From positions 1-58,609 of the forward strand of contig JAGKQJ010000006.1 in assembly GCA_017898095.1 (NCBI GenBank): a DNA stretch of 58,609 nt, in the 5' to 3' direction. The notes under the pieces are model-generated. The model did not search any database. It was given only the letters and a program-made list of their open reading frames with translations, and was not told where the DNA came from. This document shows, in pieces, positions 1 through 10,161 of this stretch. Source of the DNA: Bacillaceae bacterium Marseille-Q3522 (lineage in GTDB: Bacteria > Bacillota > Bacilli > Bacillales > Cytobacillaceae). Position 1 is the first letter of the stretch. Every line of letters starts with the position of its first letter. Made by a program: the position numbers and the translations under genes.

Positions 1-204
1 ATATAAAGTATTTTCCGTTTTGTAATTATGAAAAGATAAATCGGGGGAACATGAAGAAAGGAGTAAAACATTTTTAAGAAGAACAGGAAAAAAAGCCTTT
101 CTTTTTATATCTTTTTAACCGGCTTCATTGTCAGACAGACCCGCTTCCGTCTTTATATAGGGAGTCAGGTGGAGAAAAACTCCACCTGAAATTGCCTGAT
201 CCAC
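1..204. other. Intergenic region downstream of codY
   Basis: No gene is visible here. The one clear structure is a perfect 10-bp inverted repeat, TCAGGTGGAG at 165-174 and CTCCACCTGA at 180-189, with a five-A loop. It shares its stem with the double-hairpin repeats near 51.3 and 52.9 kb. On the strand that codY is read from, the hairpin is not followed by a T-run, so I do not call it an intrinsic terminator. In B. subtilis the flagellar gene flgB lies beyond codY; that point falls outside the window. Confidence 0.5.
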
Positions 205-984
205 TTAACTATTTTTCAATTTATTTAATTCCACTAAAAATTTGCTATTTAGAACTTTAATATAAGTTCCTTTCATACCCAATGACCTTGATTCGATCAC
301 ACCGGCACTTTCCAATTTCCGCAGGGCATTAACGATTACGGAACGGGTAATACCGACACGGTCGGCAATTTTAGAAGCTACGAGCAAACCCTCTTTGCCA
401 TTTAGTTCTTCAAAAATATGCTCAATTGCTTCTAATTCACTGTAAGAAAGTGAACTGATTGCCATTTGAACAACCGCTTTGCTTCGCGCTTCTTCTTCTA
501 TTTCTTCTGATTTTTCCCTTAGTATTTCCATCCCAACAACGGTTGCACCATATTCAGCTAAAATTAAATCGTCATCCTGAAACTGTGCTTCCAATCTTGC
601 CAATATTAGCGTTCCTAATCTTTCTCCTCCGCCAATGATTGGAACGATCGTCGTTAACCCATGCTGAAAAAGATCTCTGTTTTCAACGGGAAAAGCCGTA
701 TAATCACTTTCGATCCCAATATTCGATGAAGTTTCTTGAATGTTAAACAAGTTTTTTGTATAAACTTCCGGAAATTGCCGATCCTCTAACATTTTTTTCA
801 TACGGTCATTTTCTATTTGCTGATTCACAGAAAAGCCTAATAATTTCCCGCGGCGGCTCACAACAAAGACATTTGCCTCAATCGTTTCACTTAATGTTTC
901 TGCCATCTCTTTGAAGTTAACCGGCTTCCCGGCTGCCCGTTGTAATAGTGCATTAATTATTCTTGTTTTTGTTAATAAATCCAT
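205..984 (-). CDS. codY: GTP- and branched-chain-amino-acid-sensing global repressor CodY
   Basis: CodY is a cytoplasmic DNA-binding repressor. It binds GTP and isoleucine, leucine or valine, and shuts down nitrogen, amino-acid and stationary-phase genes in rich conditions. The 259-residue protein has the usual family length. An N-terminal GAF-type ligand domain covers roughly residues 1-155. A winged helix-turn-helix follows near 200-250, recognisable by [19 protein letters not shown] and a downstream wing. The start is supported by AGGAGGAAG upstream. It is the last gene of the xerC-hslV-hslU-codY cluster, the classical Bacillus cod operon, 33 bp after hslU. Identification is secure from sequence and context; its targets cannot be read here. 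Confidence 0.98.
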   Translation of the reverse strand: MDLLTKTRIINALLQRAAGKPVNFKEMAETLSETIEANVFVVSRRGKLLGFSVNQQIENDRMKKMLEDRQFPEVYTKNLFNIQETSSNIGIESDYTAFPVENRDLFQHGLTTIVPIIGGGERLGTLILARLEAQFQDDDLILAEYGATVVGMEILREKSEEIEEEARSKAVVQMAISSLSYSELEAIEHIFEELNGKEGLLVASKIADRVGITRSVIVNALRKLESAGVIESRSLGMKGTYIKVLNSKFLVELNKLKNS

Positions 985-1017
985 TGTTTCTTCCTCCTAA
1001 ATTCCATATTTTCTATT

Positions 1018-2421
1018 TTACAATATAAATTGACTTAAATCTTTATCGCGAGATATAACGCCAAGCTTTTCTTCCACATATTGCGGGGTAATTTTTACTA
1101 CTTCCATGGCAATATCCGGAGCTTCAAAGGAGAGATCCTCTAATAACTTTTCCAGAATAGTATGAAGCCTGCGCGCACCTATGTTATCAGTATTTTGGTT
1201 TACCTCAAACGCAACCTCGGCAATTTTACGAATAGCATCGTCTGAAAATTCAATTTTTATACCCTCTGTCTCCAATAGAGCTTTATATTGCTTAATAAGG
1301 GCATTATCAGGTTCAACCAGTATGTTGAAAAAATCATCTACAGTTAACTTTGTCAGCTCTACCCTTATCGGAAAGCGTCCTTGTAATTCAGGGATTAAAT
1401 CAGAAGGCTTTGCCATATGAAAAGCGCCAGCTGCAATAAATAAAACGTGATCTGTTTTTACGGGACCGTATTTCGTTACAACGGTTGATCCTTCTACAAC
1501 AGGGAGGATGTCACGTTGTACACCTTCCCGGGAAACATCTGCAGTTGATCCGCCGGAGCTTTTGCTGGCAATTTTATCAATTTCATCAATAAAAATAATT
1601 CCTGCCTGTTCTGCACGAAAAATAGCTTCCTGGGTTACTTCATCCATATCGATTAGCTTTTGCGCTTCTTCATTGGTTAGTACTTTACGTGCATCCCTTA
1701 CTGAAAGCTTCCGCTTCTTTTTCCTTTTTGGCATCAGGTTGCTTAAAGCATCCTGCATATTAGAACCCATTTGCTCCATTCCTGAACCTTGAAGCATATC
1801 AAACATCGAAGGGAGCTGCTCTTCAACTTCAACAGTGATGATTTTATCTTCCAGCTCTCCCAGTTCCAGTTTTTCCTTTACTGCTTTTCTTCTTTCAAAC
1901 AAATTCATATCTTCCTGAGTGGCATTATTTTTTTCTTCTTCTTCTCCTCCGCCAAAAAACATTTCCAGCGGATTTTTAAAACCCGACGATCTTTTTGCAC
2001 CAGGTGCAAGTAATTCAACAAGACGATGATTTGCATTTACTTCCGCCCGTTCTTTTACACGGAACATTTTTTCTTCTTTTACTAATCTGACGGCTGTTTC
2101 GATAAGATCTCTAACCATGGATTCAACATCGCGGCCAACGTAGCCTACTTCCGTAAATTTTGTTGCTTCCACTTTCACAAATGGTGCACTGACAATTTTC
2201 GCCATCCGACGGGCGATTTCTGTCTTCCCTACACCTGTCGGTCCGATCATTAATATATTTTTCGGATTTATCTCATCCCTGATATCTTCATTTAATAAAC
2301 TGCGGCGGTATCGATTTCTTAACGCTACAGCTACCGCTTTTTTTGCTTCATTTTGTCCAATAATATATTGATCAAGACGATCTACAATTTGCCGAGGTGT
2401 CAAATTAGTAATCTTTCCCAT
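1018..2421 (-). CDS. hslU: ATP-dependent protease ATPase subunit HslU (ClpY)
   Basis: HslU is the AAA+ unfoldase ring that feeds proteins into the HslV peptidase. Walker A is GPTGVGKTE at residues 60-68, Walker B is IIFIDEIDK, and the family-specific [14 protein letters not shown] block sits after Walker A. The I-domain insertion lies between, with a glycine/glutamate-rich stretch (FFGGGEEEE). The sensor region GRFPIRVEL is present. At 467 residues it matches the family length. It lies 21 bp after hslV, consistent with co-transcription and a 1:1 partnership. Confidence 0.98.
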   Translation of the reverse strand: MGKITNLTPRQIVDRLDQYIIGQNEAKKAVAVALRNRYRRSLLNEDIRDEINPKNILMIGPTGVGKTEIARRMAKIVSAPFVKVEATKFTEVGYVGRDVESMVRDLIETAVRLVKEEKMFRVKERAEVNANHRLVELLAPGAKRSSGFKNPLEMFFGGGEEEEKNNATQEDMNLFERRKAVKEKLELGELEDKIITVEVEEQLPSMFDMLQGSGMEQMGSNMQDALSNLMPKRKKKRKLSVRDARKVLTNEEAQKLIDMDEVTQEAIFRAEQAGIIFIDEIDKIASKSSGGSTADVSREGVQRDILPVVEGSTVVTKYGPVKTDHVLFIAAGAFHMAKPSDLIPELQGRFPIRVELTKLTVDDFFNILVEPDNALIKQYKALLETEGIKIEFSDDAIRKIAEVAFEVNQNTDNIGARRLHTILEKLLEDLSFEAPDIAMEVVKITPQYVEEKLGVISRDKDLSQFIL

Positions 2422-2442
2422 TTGCTTCTACCCCTTTCCTCT

Positions 2443-2985
2443 TTACAACTCTTCTGTGATGATATTATTGTTCGTATACACACATATCTCTCCGGCAATT
2501 TCCAGTGCTGCTCTTGCTATCTCTTTCGCTGTCAATTGATCCGCTGCATAGCGTTTTAAAGCACGACCCGCCGAAAGAGCGAAATTTCCTCCGGAACCAA
2601 TTGCCAACATCCCGTCATCCGGTTCAATCACTTCTCCGGTTCCGGAAATAAGCAACAGATCTGTTTTACTCATCACAATTAGCATTGCTTCCAGCTGGCG
2701 CAAGTATTTATCGCTTCTCCATTGTTTGGCCAGCTCAACTGCCGCACGCTGTAAATTGCCATTGTATTCTTCCAGCTTCCCTTCAAACATTTCAAAAAGG
2801 GTAAATGCATCTGCAACAGAGCCGGCAAAGCCGGCAAGAACTTTTCCGCCAAATAGCCTGCGGACTTTTCTCGCAGTATGTTTCATAATAACGGCATTTC
2901 CTAATGTTACCTGTCCGTCACCAGCCATTGCACAAGCTCCATTATGATGAATAGCAAAGATCGTTGTTGCATGAAATTGAGACAT
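2443..2985 (-). CDS. hslV: ATP-dependent protease peptidase subunit HslV (ClpQ)
   Basis: This is the proteasome-like peptidase ring of the HslUV complex. The protein is 180 residues long and begins Met-Ser-Gln-Phe-His-Ala-Thr-Thr. As in B. subtilis ClpQ, the residue exposed after Met removal is serine, whereas the E. coli enzyme exposes a threonine. The AGDGQVTLG and TARKVRRLF blocks and the [14 protein letters not shown] stretch are typical of the family. It lies between xerC and hslU in the cod operon; a Shine-Dalgarno GGGAGGAA precedes the start. Confidence 0.97.
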   Translation of the reverse strand: MSQFHATTIFAIHHNGACAMAGDGQVTLGNAVIMKHTARKVRRLFGGKVLAGFAGSVADAFTLFEMFEGKLEEYNGNLQRAAVELAKQWRSDKYLRQLEAMLIVMSKTDLLLISGTGEVIEPDDGMLAIGSGGNFALSAGRALKRYAADQLTAKEIARAALEIAGEICVYTNNNIITEEL

Positions 2986-3004
2986 TGTTTATTCCTCCCT
3001 TGGT

Positions 3005-3907
3005 TTATGCTCTCGGATGAGAGGACATATACGTTTTTCTTAAATATTCATTTGTCACATGCGTATACACTTGTGTGGAAGAAAGAGAGGCATGACCTAA
3101 TAATTCTTGTACAGTTCTTATATCGGCACCGTTCGCAAGAAGATGAGTGGCAAATGTATGACGAAGCATATGGGGATGGATCGTACCTTCTAAAGTCGAG
3201 TCTTTCAAAATCTTATTTAAAACGATACTAATTCCCCGTGCTGTTAATGGACCACCGCGAAAATTAACAAATAGATAGTCATGAGGTTTCTTTTGGTTCA
3301 TTAATTCTTTGCGACCGCTTTCCAAATATAATTCTAAAGCGTCATGTGCAAAACTTCCAAAAGGAACGTATCTTTCCTTCCTTCCTTTTCCATATACTAG
3401 AGCTGTAGATAAAAACATATCAAGCTGCTTGATTTGCAGCTGGCTGCATTCACTCACACGCATCCCTGTTGCATATAATAATTCGAGAAGCGCACGATTT
3501 CGCTGACCGATCGCTGTATCTGTCTTGCATGCCAAAAATAATTGATTCAGCTCTTTTTCATAAAAAAAATCAGGCAGGCGTTTTTCCAATTTTGGAGTAG
3601 ATACAAGTGCAAACGGATTTTCGTTGATAACTTCTTCCCGCAGCAGAAACTTATAAAAGCTGCGCAAGCTTGATATTTTCCGTGCAACAGATTTTCTGGC
3701 AAGCTTTTTTTCATACAAATAAGTTAAGTAAAGTCTTATATCGCCATATTGCACTGTTGTACAATCGGGTAGTGCCTGATTGCTCAAAAATTGATGGAAT
3801 TCACAAATATCTTGTTGATATTGCTCAATTGTATATTGTGAACAATTTTTTTCAATCTGTAAATATGTAATAAATAGTTTTACCAAATCATTAAATGTAT
3901 GTTTCAT
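3005..3907 (-). CDS. xerC: Tyrosine recombinase XerC (CodV)
   Basis: XerC is a site-specific recombinase that resolves chromosome dimers at dif together with XerD. The start was set at the ATG preceded by GGGGTGAGC, which gives 300 residues; a longer frame begins at 3931 without better support. The N-terminal SAM-like core-binding domain occupies about residues 5-90. The catalytic set is complete: Arg150 (TGMRVSE), Lys174 (GKGRKE), His246 and Arg249 (HPHMLRH), His272 (LLGHAS) and Tyr281 (STQVYTHV). It opens the cod operon, 62 bp after trmFO, and no separate promoter is obvious. Confidence 0.96.
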   Translation of the reverse strand: MKHTFNDLVKLFITYLQIEKNCSQYTIEQYQQDICEFHQFLSNQALPDCTTVQYGDIRLYLTYLYEKKLARKSVARKISSLRSFYKFLLREEVINENPFALVSTPKLEKRLPDFFYEKELNQLFLACKTDTAIGQRNRALLELLYATGMRVSECSQLQIKQLDMFLSTALVYGKGRKERYVPFGSFAHDALELYLESGRKELMNQKKPHDYLFVNFRGGPLTARGISIVLNKILKDSTLEGTIHPHMLRHTFATHLLANGADIRTVQELLGHASLSSTQVYTHVTNEYLRKTYMSSHPRA

Positions 3908-3969
3908 AAAATGCTCACCCCACGACGGCATCTAAAGTTTAACATATAATGAAAACTGTTGCAACAAAT

Positions 3970-5277
3970 TCACATATTTTTCGCAAAGTTCTGAATTATA
4001 TTTAATGCCCGTTTTGCATATGCTTCATTTCTTTCTTTTTTCCCTTTTATTTGATTTGGAAGGGCAGGGAACAGGCCAAAATTTGCATTCATCGGCTGAA
4101 AATTTTTTTCATTTGCTGATGTAATATAGTTTGCCATGCTGCCGATTGCTGTCTCAGGCGGAAAAGTGATAAGCTCCTCCCCTTTAATAAAGCGGGCAGC
4201 ATTTATTCCGGCAAGCAAACCACTTGCTGCTGATTCCACATAACCTTCTACGCCTGTCATCTGTCCTGCAAAATAGAGATCATTCCGTTTTTTAAATTGG
4301 TACGTTGCTCGCAAAACTTTCGGTGCATTAATGAAAGTATTGCGGTGCATGACACCGTAACGGACAATTTCCGCATTTTCCAAGCCCGGGATCAACTGAA
4401 TAATTTCTTTTTGCAAACCCCATTTTAAATGGGTTTGAAATCCGACAATATTATAAAGTGTTCCGGCAGCATCATCCTGGCGAAGCTGTACGACTGCGAA
4501 CGGTCTTTTCCCTGTTTTTGGATCTTCTAAACCAACCGGCTTCATCGGACCAAAAAGCAGTGTCTTTTTTCCTCTTAATGCCATCACTTCAAAAGGCATG
4601 CATCCTTCAAAATAGATCTCTTTTTCAAAATCCTTTAACGGAACTATTTCCGCTTGAATCAACGCCTCATAAAAATTGTTGAATTCTTCCTCCGTCATCG
4701 GACAATTTAAATATGCTGCCTCTCCCTTATCATAACGGGATTTTAAATACACTTTGTCCATATTAATGCTGCTTTTTTCAATAATTGGTGCGGCAGCATC
4801 ATAAAAGTACAAGTAATCCTCTCCCGTCAAAGTTTTCAACTGCTGAGATAATTTTTTACTCGTTAACGGTCCTGTGGCAATAATCGTCGGTCCATCGGGA
4901 ATATCGGTCACTTCTTCATGGTAAACTGTAATATTGCTATGATTCTTCAACGTTTCCGTAATATAACCGGCAAATTCATGCCGGTCAACCGCAAGTGCTC
5001 CGCCCGCAGGAACGGATGCTTTATCCGCACTGCGTATAATAAGCGAATCTAATATCCGCATTTCTTCCTTTAACACACCGACTGCATTGGTTAGTGCATT
5101 CGCCCGTAAAGAGTTGCTGCAAACAAGCTCTGCAAATTTATCAGTATGATGGGCGGGTGTTTGCTTTACAGGACGCATCTCATAAAGGCGCACAAATGCC
5201 CCCCGTTTTGCAATTTGCCACGCAGCCTCACTTCCGGCCAATCCGGCCCCAATAACATTAATAACCTTCTCGCTCAT
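3970..5277 (-). CDS. trmFO: Folate-dependent tRNA (uracil-54) methyltransferase TrmFO
   Basis: TrmFO makes the T-loop ribothymidine of tRNA using methylene-tetrahydrofolate and FADH2. It is a flavoprotein with an N-terminal Rossmann motif, [14 protein letters not shown], followed by the family-specific [15 protein letters not shown] and [11 protein letters not shown] blocks. [10 protein letters not shown] and the C-terminal [22 protein letters not shown] region are intact. The second of two adjacent ATGs (5277) is best spaced from GGAGGT. It yields 435 residues, the length I recall for B. subtilis TrmFO. A repeat array separates it from topA, which suggests it is the first gene of a trmFO-xerC-hslVU-codY transcript or that transcription passes through the array. 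Confidence 0.97.
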   Translation of the reverse strand: MSEKVINVIGAGLAGSEAAWQIAKRGAFVRLYEMRPVKQTPAHHTDKFAELVCSNSLRANALTNAVGVLKEEMRILDSLIIRSADKASVPAGGALAVDRHEFAGYITETLKNHSNITVYHEEVTDIPDGPTIIATGPLTSKKLSQQLKTLTGEDYLYFYDAAAPIIEKSSINMDKVYLKSRYDKGEAAYLNCPMTEEEFNNFYEALIQAEIVPLKDFEKEIYFEGCMPFEVMALRGKKTLLFGPMKPVGLEDPKTGKRPFAVVQLRQDDAAGTLYNIVGFQTHLKWGLQKEIIQLIPGLENAEIVRYGVMHRNTFINAPKVLRATYQFKKRNDLYFAGQMTGVEGYVESAASGLLAGINAARFIKGEELITFPPETAIGSMANYITSANEKNFQPMNANFGLFPALPNQIKGKKERNEAYAKRALNIIQNFAKNM

Positions 5278-5339
5278 CATATACCTCCAAACAACGATAA
5301 CTTTCCCACCCATTAGTATAACCCTTAATATTAAATTAG

Positions 5340-5834
5340 AAAAGCGGAAGGTGCTTGCCCATCGGCGACAAGCTTAAGACGAGCGTACATAAAGTCCGCT
5401 TTTTGACTTTATGTACGATTGGCTTAAGACCTCGAGCCGATAGCGCCCGGAGCTGGACAATACGAAATGCGGAGGTGGGTTGCTTAGCCGCGACAAGCTT
5501 AGACGAGCAACCATAAAGTCCGCTTTTTGACTTTATGGTTGCATGTCTTAAGACCTCGAGCGGCTACCCACCGGAGCTAGACAATACGAAATGCGGAGGG
5601 CGCTTGCCCATCGGCGACAAGCTTAAGACGAGCGTACATAAAGTCCGCTTTTTGACTTTATGTACGATTGGCTTAAGACCTCGAGCCGATAGCGCCCAGA
5701 GCTGGACAATACGAAATGCGGAGGTGGGTTGCTTAGCCGCGACAAGCTTAAGACGAGCAACCATAAAGTCCGCTTTTTGACTTTATGGTTGCTTGGCTTA
5801 AGACCTCGAGCGGCTACCCACCGGAGCTGGACAA
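5340..5834. repeat. Array of four alternating 125-bp palindromic repeat units
   Basis: Four head-to-tail units lie at 5340-5460, 5461-5584, 5585-5709 and 5710-5834. Each runs from a GCGGAGG cap to a GAGCTGGACAA cap and folds on itself. Units 1 and 3 carry inner arms GTACATAAAGTC/GACTTTATGTAC and outer arms ATCGGC/GCCGAT. Units 2 and 4 carry GCAACCATAAAGTC/GACTTTATGGTTGC and GTGGGT/ACCCAC. The types alternate A-B-A-B. CTTAAG occurs near both arms of each unit, except that unit 2 has lost one A in its left box. Open frames across the array are by-products of the repeat. It sits between trmFO and topA. Confidence 0.9.
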
Positions 5835-6022
5835 AGAAAAGGGAAACTAAGAATACGCTCGAAAAAAAAACAGGGTTTTTCTTAAATGATCTCTTATTTT
5901 TCTGTTATTGATTTGAATTTAAATGTTGAAGCAGTCAGGAGAAAATAATGTTTTTTAGGATGGAAATTGATGCTGAATAGACAAGATACTGGAGTTGTTA
6001 TTTTGCAGATGGGGGACCTGAC

Positions 6023-6071
6023 CCGGAGGCTGAAACCCGTTTATCGGGTTTCAGCTAATTCCAGTCTCCGG
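6023..6071. repeat. Nested hairpin between trmFO and topA
   Basis: A perfect 11-bp inverted repeat, GCTGAAACCCG (6029-6039) and CGGGTTTCAGC (6045-6055), has a TTTAT loop. It is enclosed by CCGGAG (6023-6028) and CTCCGG (6066-6071). No T-run follows on the minus strand, so a terminator role for topA is unproven. The loop is identical to the TTTAT target motif at the nearby IS200/IS605 left end; that may be coincidence. Confidence 0.6.
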
Positions 6072-6093
6072 CTTTTGACATCCTGCCTCCGAA

Positions 6094-6294
6094 TTTATCG
6101 AAGATTAAGGGGCAGTATGTGAATAAACAAATGGATGTGATCTTTGTCTACTTCCATTTCGACGATTCTAAAATGATACCTATTGGCAGTATCACACATG
6201 AGTTGTTTTACATCATTTCCAAGTGGACTCAACAACTTCTTTCGATTTGCTTCTTTTTCAGAAGCCACGATGCCTTTAGGATAGTGATAGTTCA
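6094..6294 (-). pseudogene. IS200/IS605 transposase (TnpA) remnant with left-end sequence
   Basis: The minus-strand frame just after the topA stop encodes KKLLSPLGNDV followed by ANRYHFRIVEMEVDKDHIHL. This is the central part of an IS200/IS605 Y1 transposase, including the His-x-His metal-binding pair. The N-terminal strand is replaced by unrelated residues. The C-terminal half with the catalytic tyrosine is missing: the frame runs directly into TTTAT/CGAAGATTAAGGGGCAGTA at 6094-6117. That sequence is nearly identical to the left ends of the 22.0 and 38.2 kb elements. A left end beside a leftward-reading tnpA is the normal IS605 layout. It is a deleted relic and cannot transpose by itself. 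Confidence 0.85.
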
Positions 6295-8364
6295 CTTCTG
6301 CTGCTCTTCTTTGTAATCACAGTTAACACACTGCACTTGGATGCCTTTTTTTAATCTTTTTTCAACAAGCATACCTTCACATTTCGGACATTTCCGCGGC
6401 AGCGGCTTATCCCATGAAACAAAGTCACATTCCGGAAATCGATTACAGCCATAGAATATACGCCTTTTTTTACTTTTTCTTTCGACAATTTGCCCTTTCC
6501 CGCATTTGGGACACGTTACCCCAATTTCTTTAACAATAGGCTTTGTATTACGGCATTCCGGAAAATTGCTGCAAGCCATAAATTTTCCGTATCTCCCCAT
6601 TTTAAATACCATTGGATGCCCACAAAGCTCACAATCTTCCCCTGCCGGCTCATCTTTTATTTCGACTTCCTGCATTTCTTTTTCGGCAATTACTAAGTTT
6701 TTATCAAAGCCTTGATAAAATTGATCAATAATATCAACCCATTTTTTCCGCCCTTCTTCAATAAGGTCGAGATCCTTTTCCATTTTTGCCGTAAAGTCAA
6801 CGTCTAATATCTCCGGGAAAAATTCCAGCATTAATTGCAGGACAATTTCCCCTAATTCGGTCGGCACAAATCGTTTATTGTCCAGTGTAACGTAACCGCG
6901 TTTTTGAATCGTGTCCAAGGTCGGTGCAAAAGTTGACGGCCTTCCTATCCCCAACTCTTCTAACGTCTTCACTAAACGCGCTTCCGTATATCGGGGCGGC
7001 GGCTGTGTAAAATGCTGTTTCGGGGAAAGCTCTGTTTTTAGCACTTTATCGCCTTCTTTTAGGTCAGGAAGAAAATGCTGCTTTTCTTCTTTAGCATCAT
7101 CTGTCCCTTCCACGTATAGCTTCATAAAACCCGGAAATTTAATTTTCGATCCCGTTGCCCGGAAAAGAACGTGGCCATTTTTCAATTGAACACTCATCGT
7201 ATCTAAGACAGCAGATGCCATTTGACTCGCGATAAATCGTTCCCAGATTAATTTATATAATCTTAATTGATCCCGCGATAAAAATGTTTTTAATGAGTTA
7301 GGCTCACGCAATACGCTTGTTGGCCGGATTGCTTCGTGTGCATCTTGCGCATTGGCATTCTTTTGTTCTTTCCGTTTTGCTCCTAAATATTCTTTGCCAT
7401 AAGTGTTTAAAATATAGGCAGACGCCTCTTCTTGTGCGCTATTGGAGATACGGGTAGAGTCTGTCCTCATATAAGTAATTAAACCAACTGTTCCTTCTTT
7501 ACCTAAATCAAGTCCTTCATAAAGCTGCTGTGCCAGCATCATTGTTTTTTTTGCCCTAAAATTCAGCTTTCTTGCCGCTTCCTGTTGCAATGATGAAGTA
7601 GTAAATGGAAGCGCCGGATTGCGATTTCTTTCTTTTTTTGTTACTTCCGTTACAACAAATGCTTCATTCTCCAATTGAGCAAAAATGGCATTTACATCAG
7701 CTTCCGAATTTAAGTCTTGCTTTTTATCATTTACACCATAAAAAAACGCTTCAAATTCTTTTTTTCCTTTACTGAACCGGCCATCTATCGTCCAATATTC
7801 CTCAGGAATAAATGCTTTTATTTCTCTTTCCCGATCAATGATTAACCGTACAGCAACAGATTGCACCCTGCCGGCACTGAGACCTTTTTTTACCTTTTTC
7901 CATAATAACGGACTTATATTATAGCCGACAAGCCGGTCTAAAACTCTGCGAGCCTGCTGCGCATTAACTAAATCCATATTGATCGGGCGGGGATGCTTAA
8001 AGGAGTCTTTAATGGCATCCTTTGTTATTTCATTAAAAACAACCCGGCAATCCGAATGGATATCTACATCTAAACTATGTGCCAAATGCCATGCGATCGC
8101 TTCCCCTTCACGATCAGGGTCAGCTGCTAGATATATTTTATCGGCTTTTTTAGCCGCAGACTTTAATTCTTTTAAAATCGGACCTTTCCCGCGGATCGTA
8201 ATATATTTTGGTTCAAAATTTTGTGTTATATCAACACCCATTTGACTTTTCGGCAAATCGCGAACATGTCCCATGGATGCTTTAACTTTATATTTCTTTC
8301 CTAAATATCGTTCAATCGTCTTTGCTTTTGCTGGCGATTCAACGATTACTAAAAACTCCGGCAT
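6292..8364 (-). CDS. topA: DNA topoisomerase I
   Basis: This type IA topoisomerase relaxes negative supercoils. The ATG at 8364 follows AGGAGGT and gives 690 residues. The TOPRIM domain opens the protein ([20 protein letters not shown]) and contains the acidic [13 protein letters not shown] motif at about 82-94. The active-site tyrosine lies in [14 protein letters not shown] near residue 300. Three C-terminal four-cysteine zinc fingers are visible: CELCGHP...CSNFPEC, CPKCGKG...CNRFPEC and CPKCEG...CVNC. The coding sequence ends with TGA immediately next to the transposase relic, so the insertion scar starts right at the stop. It probably has its own promoter in the gap towards dprA. Confidence 0.98.
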   Translation of the reverse strand: MPEFLVIVESPAKAKTIERYLGKKYKVKASMGHVRDLPKSQMGVDITQNFEPKYITIRGKGPILKELKSAAKKADKIYLAADPDREGEAIAWHLAHSLDVDIHSDCRVVFNEITKDAIKDSFKHPRPINMDLVNAQQARRVLDRLVGYNISPLLWKKVKKGLSAGRVQSVAVRLIIDREREIKAFIPEEYWTIDGRFSKGKKEFEAFFYGVNDKKQDLNSEADVNAIFAQLENEAFVVTEVTKKERNRNPALPFTTSSLQQEAARKLNFRAKKTMMLAQQLYEGLDLGKEGTVGLITYMRTDSTRISNSAQEEASAYILNTYGKEYLGAKRKEQKNANAQDAHEAIRPTSVLREPNSLKTFLSRDQLRLYKLIWERFIASQMASAVLDTMSVQLKNGHVLFRATGSKIKFPGFMKLYVEGTDDAKEEKQHFLPDLKEGDKVLKTELSPKQHFTQPPPRYTEARLVKTLEELGIGRPSTFAPTLDTIQKRGYVTLDNKRFVPTELGEIVLQLMLEFFPEILDVDFTAKMEKDLDLIEEGRKKWVDIIDQFYQGFDKNLVIAEKEMQEVEIKDEPAGEDCELCGHPMVFKMGRYGKFMACSNFPECRNTKPIVKEIGVTCPKCGKGQIVERKSKKRRIFYGCNRFPECDFVSWDKPLPRKCPKCEGMLVEKRLKKGIQVQCVNCDYKEEQQK

Positions 8365-8838
8365 CAATAGACCTCCTTGCGAGGGATATAAAATATTCAT
8401 TATTATGAGCCGATTCCCTCTTTGTTGTCAAACAAAATAGCTATTCTCAACTTTTCTCTTGTTAGTTTATTCAATACGAAGCAGGTTTTTTCCTTCTAAT
8501 ATGTTTATTTTTTCAACCTTTCTCACAAAGTTATTCCCCTGAAAGGTAAGAAACATGCTCCAAATTTTTCACATCTCCAAGCTATGATTTTATTTTTTTC
8601 CCGAAAAAAAAGAAGATGTCTGAAGGAAAATGTATAACAGATTGTTTGAAATTTCAACCGTTTTCGGCAATTTTTAATTATTTTCATATAAATAGCTTGT
8701 ACATGTTTGATATACAGAAAACCATACAAAGCTCGATTCGGTAAAATAAAATTGCTGACAATTCGCGAAAGACTCTGCTCCCGCTGAGTGGGACATCCTC
8801 CTGCGTTTCGCTTTAAGATAGAGGTCTTGAACATTGTT
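8365..8838. other. Intergenic region between dprA and topA
   Basis: The region holds the topA promoter at its left edge and a GC-richer block at about 8741-8833. The block contains CTCCCGCTGAGTGGGA, a short inverted repeat, and has the look of a dispersed intergenic repeat, but no second copy occurs in this window. An open frame crosses it (8523-8834) without homology or a credible binding site. B. subtilis carries sucC and sucD on the other side of dprA (between ylqH and dprA); neither is present here. Confidence 0.4.
8402..8431 (-). promoter_or_regulatory. Probable sigma-A promoter of topA
   Basis: On the minus strand TTGACA (8426-8431) and CATAAT (8402-8407) are separated by 18 bp and lie about 40 bp upstream of the topA start. 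The -35 box is consensus and the -10 differs at one position. Its placement after the dprA gap suggests topA is transcribed separately. Confidence 0.55.
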
Positions 8839-9702
8839 TTACGTCCATTCTTCTAAGATCGCATGATAATCGTTTACTAGCTTTGCCCCTTGTTGAATCA
8901 AATCATTCGTACCTGCTGAATATGCGTGAAAAATCGATCCCGGCAAAGCAAATACATCCCGTCCTTCGTTCACAGCATAATTGGCAGTGATCAATGAACC
9001 GCTTTTTTTCTTGGCTTCTACTACGAATGTGCCGTGGCAAATCCCGCTAATGATCCGATTTCTCATTGGAAACTGCCATTTTTGCGGTTTTGTATATGGA
9101 GGATACTCACTAATGATAAGATGATTGCGCATTATTTCCTGTGCCAGCTTGATGTTTGCTTTTGGATAAATATGAAAATGTCCGCCTGCAATAACAGCAA
9201 TGGTTTTTCCTCCATTTTGAATAGCCATTTTATGGGCGAAACAATCAATACCGGCAGCTAAACCGCTGACAATGATCACACCTGCATCTACGAGCGGCGG
9301 AATCATCTGCTTAAGCGCATTTTTTCCATATTCACTCGCTTGTCTGGAACCAACAACGGCAAGCAGCCGTTTTTGTTTTAACAGTGATAGATCTCCGGCT
9401 GCATAAAGAATCCATGGCGGTTGGTAGATCTGCTTTAATAAAAATGGGTATTCTTCGTCAAAAATCGTAATAATTTGAAGATGATGATAACGATATTGGC
9501 GGATTTTTTCAGAAATATCGTTAGAATGAAGGTCTGCGAGAAAGTCGGATTGTTCGGCTGGGGTGAATAAATGTTGTGGAATTTCGCCACGCTCACAAAT
9601 CGAATGTAATGACGGATCCAAATTTAAAATTTTCCACATTCGCTTCCACGTCATGCCTCTGCAATGAAGCAAATGTATAAATTTCAGTTTAAAGTCTTTC
9701 AT
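8839..9702 (-). CDS. dprA: DNA processing protein DprA (Smf)
   Basis: DprA loads RecA onto incoming single-stranded DNA during natural transformation. An N-terminal helical part covers about residues 1-70. It is followed by the Rossmann-like DprA fold with AVVGSRQASEYG, VIIVSGLAAGIDCFAH, GGKTIAVIAGG, FPMRNRIISGI and the SGSLITANYAVNEGRDVFALPG block. At 287 residues it is about as long as the B. subtilis protein. The start is preceded by AAAGGAGGA. Its presence fits a genome with at least remnants of competence, although no competence operon is visible here. Confidence 0.96.
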   Translation of the reverse strand: MKDFKLKFIHLLHCRGMTWKRMWKILNLDPSLHSICERGEIPQHLFTPAEQSDFLADLHSNDISEKIRQYRYHHLQIITIFDEEYPFLLKQIYQPPWILYAAGDLSLLKQKRLLAVVGSRQASEYGKNALKQMIPPLVDAGVIIVSGLAAGIDCFAHKMAIQNGGKTIAVIAGGHFHIYPKANIKLAQEIMRNHLIISEYPPYTKPQKWQFPMRNRIISGICHGTFVVEAKKKSGSLITANYAVNEGRDVFALPGSIFHAYSAGTNDLIQQGAKLVNDYHAILEEWT

Positions 9703-9885
9703 AAAATCCTCCTTTTATGAGATATTTTTTGTAATCAGAAAACAACTTATAAAACCGCGAAGACATCTCCATTTTAACATTTTTTGCATAACTATAATAT
9801 GTTTCCGAAGAAAAAATCTGGCTGTGTTTCTTTTAAGAAGATTGTTTGATAATTATTATCCAACAAATCTCTCAAAATGGAAGCA

Positions 9886-10161
9886 TTAATCAACTCGTTT
9901 ATCAAGCTGATAAATAAAGGAAAATACCTCGGCAACGGCTTGGTACAGTTCTTCCGGAATTTTCTCATCGATATGAAGCTTGCCTAGTAATTCAACAAGC
10001 GAAGGATCTTCCTGAATCGGAATATGCCGTTCCCTGGCAATCTCTAGAATGTTTTCTGCTGTGACTCCTTTCCCTTTTGCAATTACTCTGGGACTCTGAT
10101 ATTTTTTTTCATAGGCTAAGGCAACGGCTTCTTTTCGTACGGACTGCTGTTTATTTGTCAT
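9886..10161 (-). CDS. ylqH: YlqH, FlhB C-terminal-domain-like protein
   Basis: This 91-residue protein resembles the cytoplasmic C-terminal domain of the flagellar export switch FlhB. AVALAYEKKYQSPRVIAKGKG is followed by ENILEIARERHIPIQEDPSLVELL, as in FlhB after its cleavage site. The Asn-Pro-Thr-His autocleavage motif is absent and no membrane segment is present, so it cannot act as a complete FlhB. It overlaps ylqG in an ATGA arrangement, implying translational coupling. Role unknown; a modulator of flagellar export or a free-standing relative is possible. Confidence 0.85.
   Translation of the reverse strand: MTNKQQSVRKEAVALAYEKKYQSPRVIAKGKGVTAENILEIARERHIPIQEDPSLVELLGKLHIDEKIPEELYQAVAEVFSFIYQLDKRVD

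Noticed and set aside
165-189. Intrinsic terminator of codY
   Set aside because: Perfect stem but no T-run after it on the codY strand; kept only as a hairpin.
5535-5911. Open frames in the 5.3 kb repeat array (both strands)
   Set aside because: They are translations of the palindromic units; similar peptides recur at the other repeat loci. No binding site or homology.
6094-6294. Functional small transposase
   Set aside because: The catalytic tyrosine half and the N-terminal strand are missing; only a relic.
8523-8834. 103-codon minus-strand frame between dprA and topA
   Set aside because: No recognisable domain, poor start context, and it crosses the topA-side AT-rich region and a repeat-like block.
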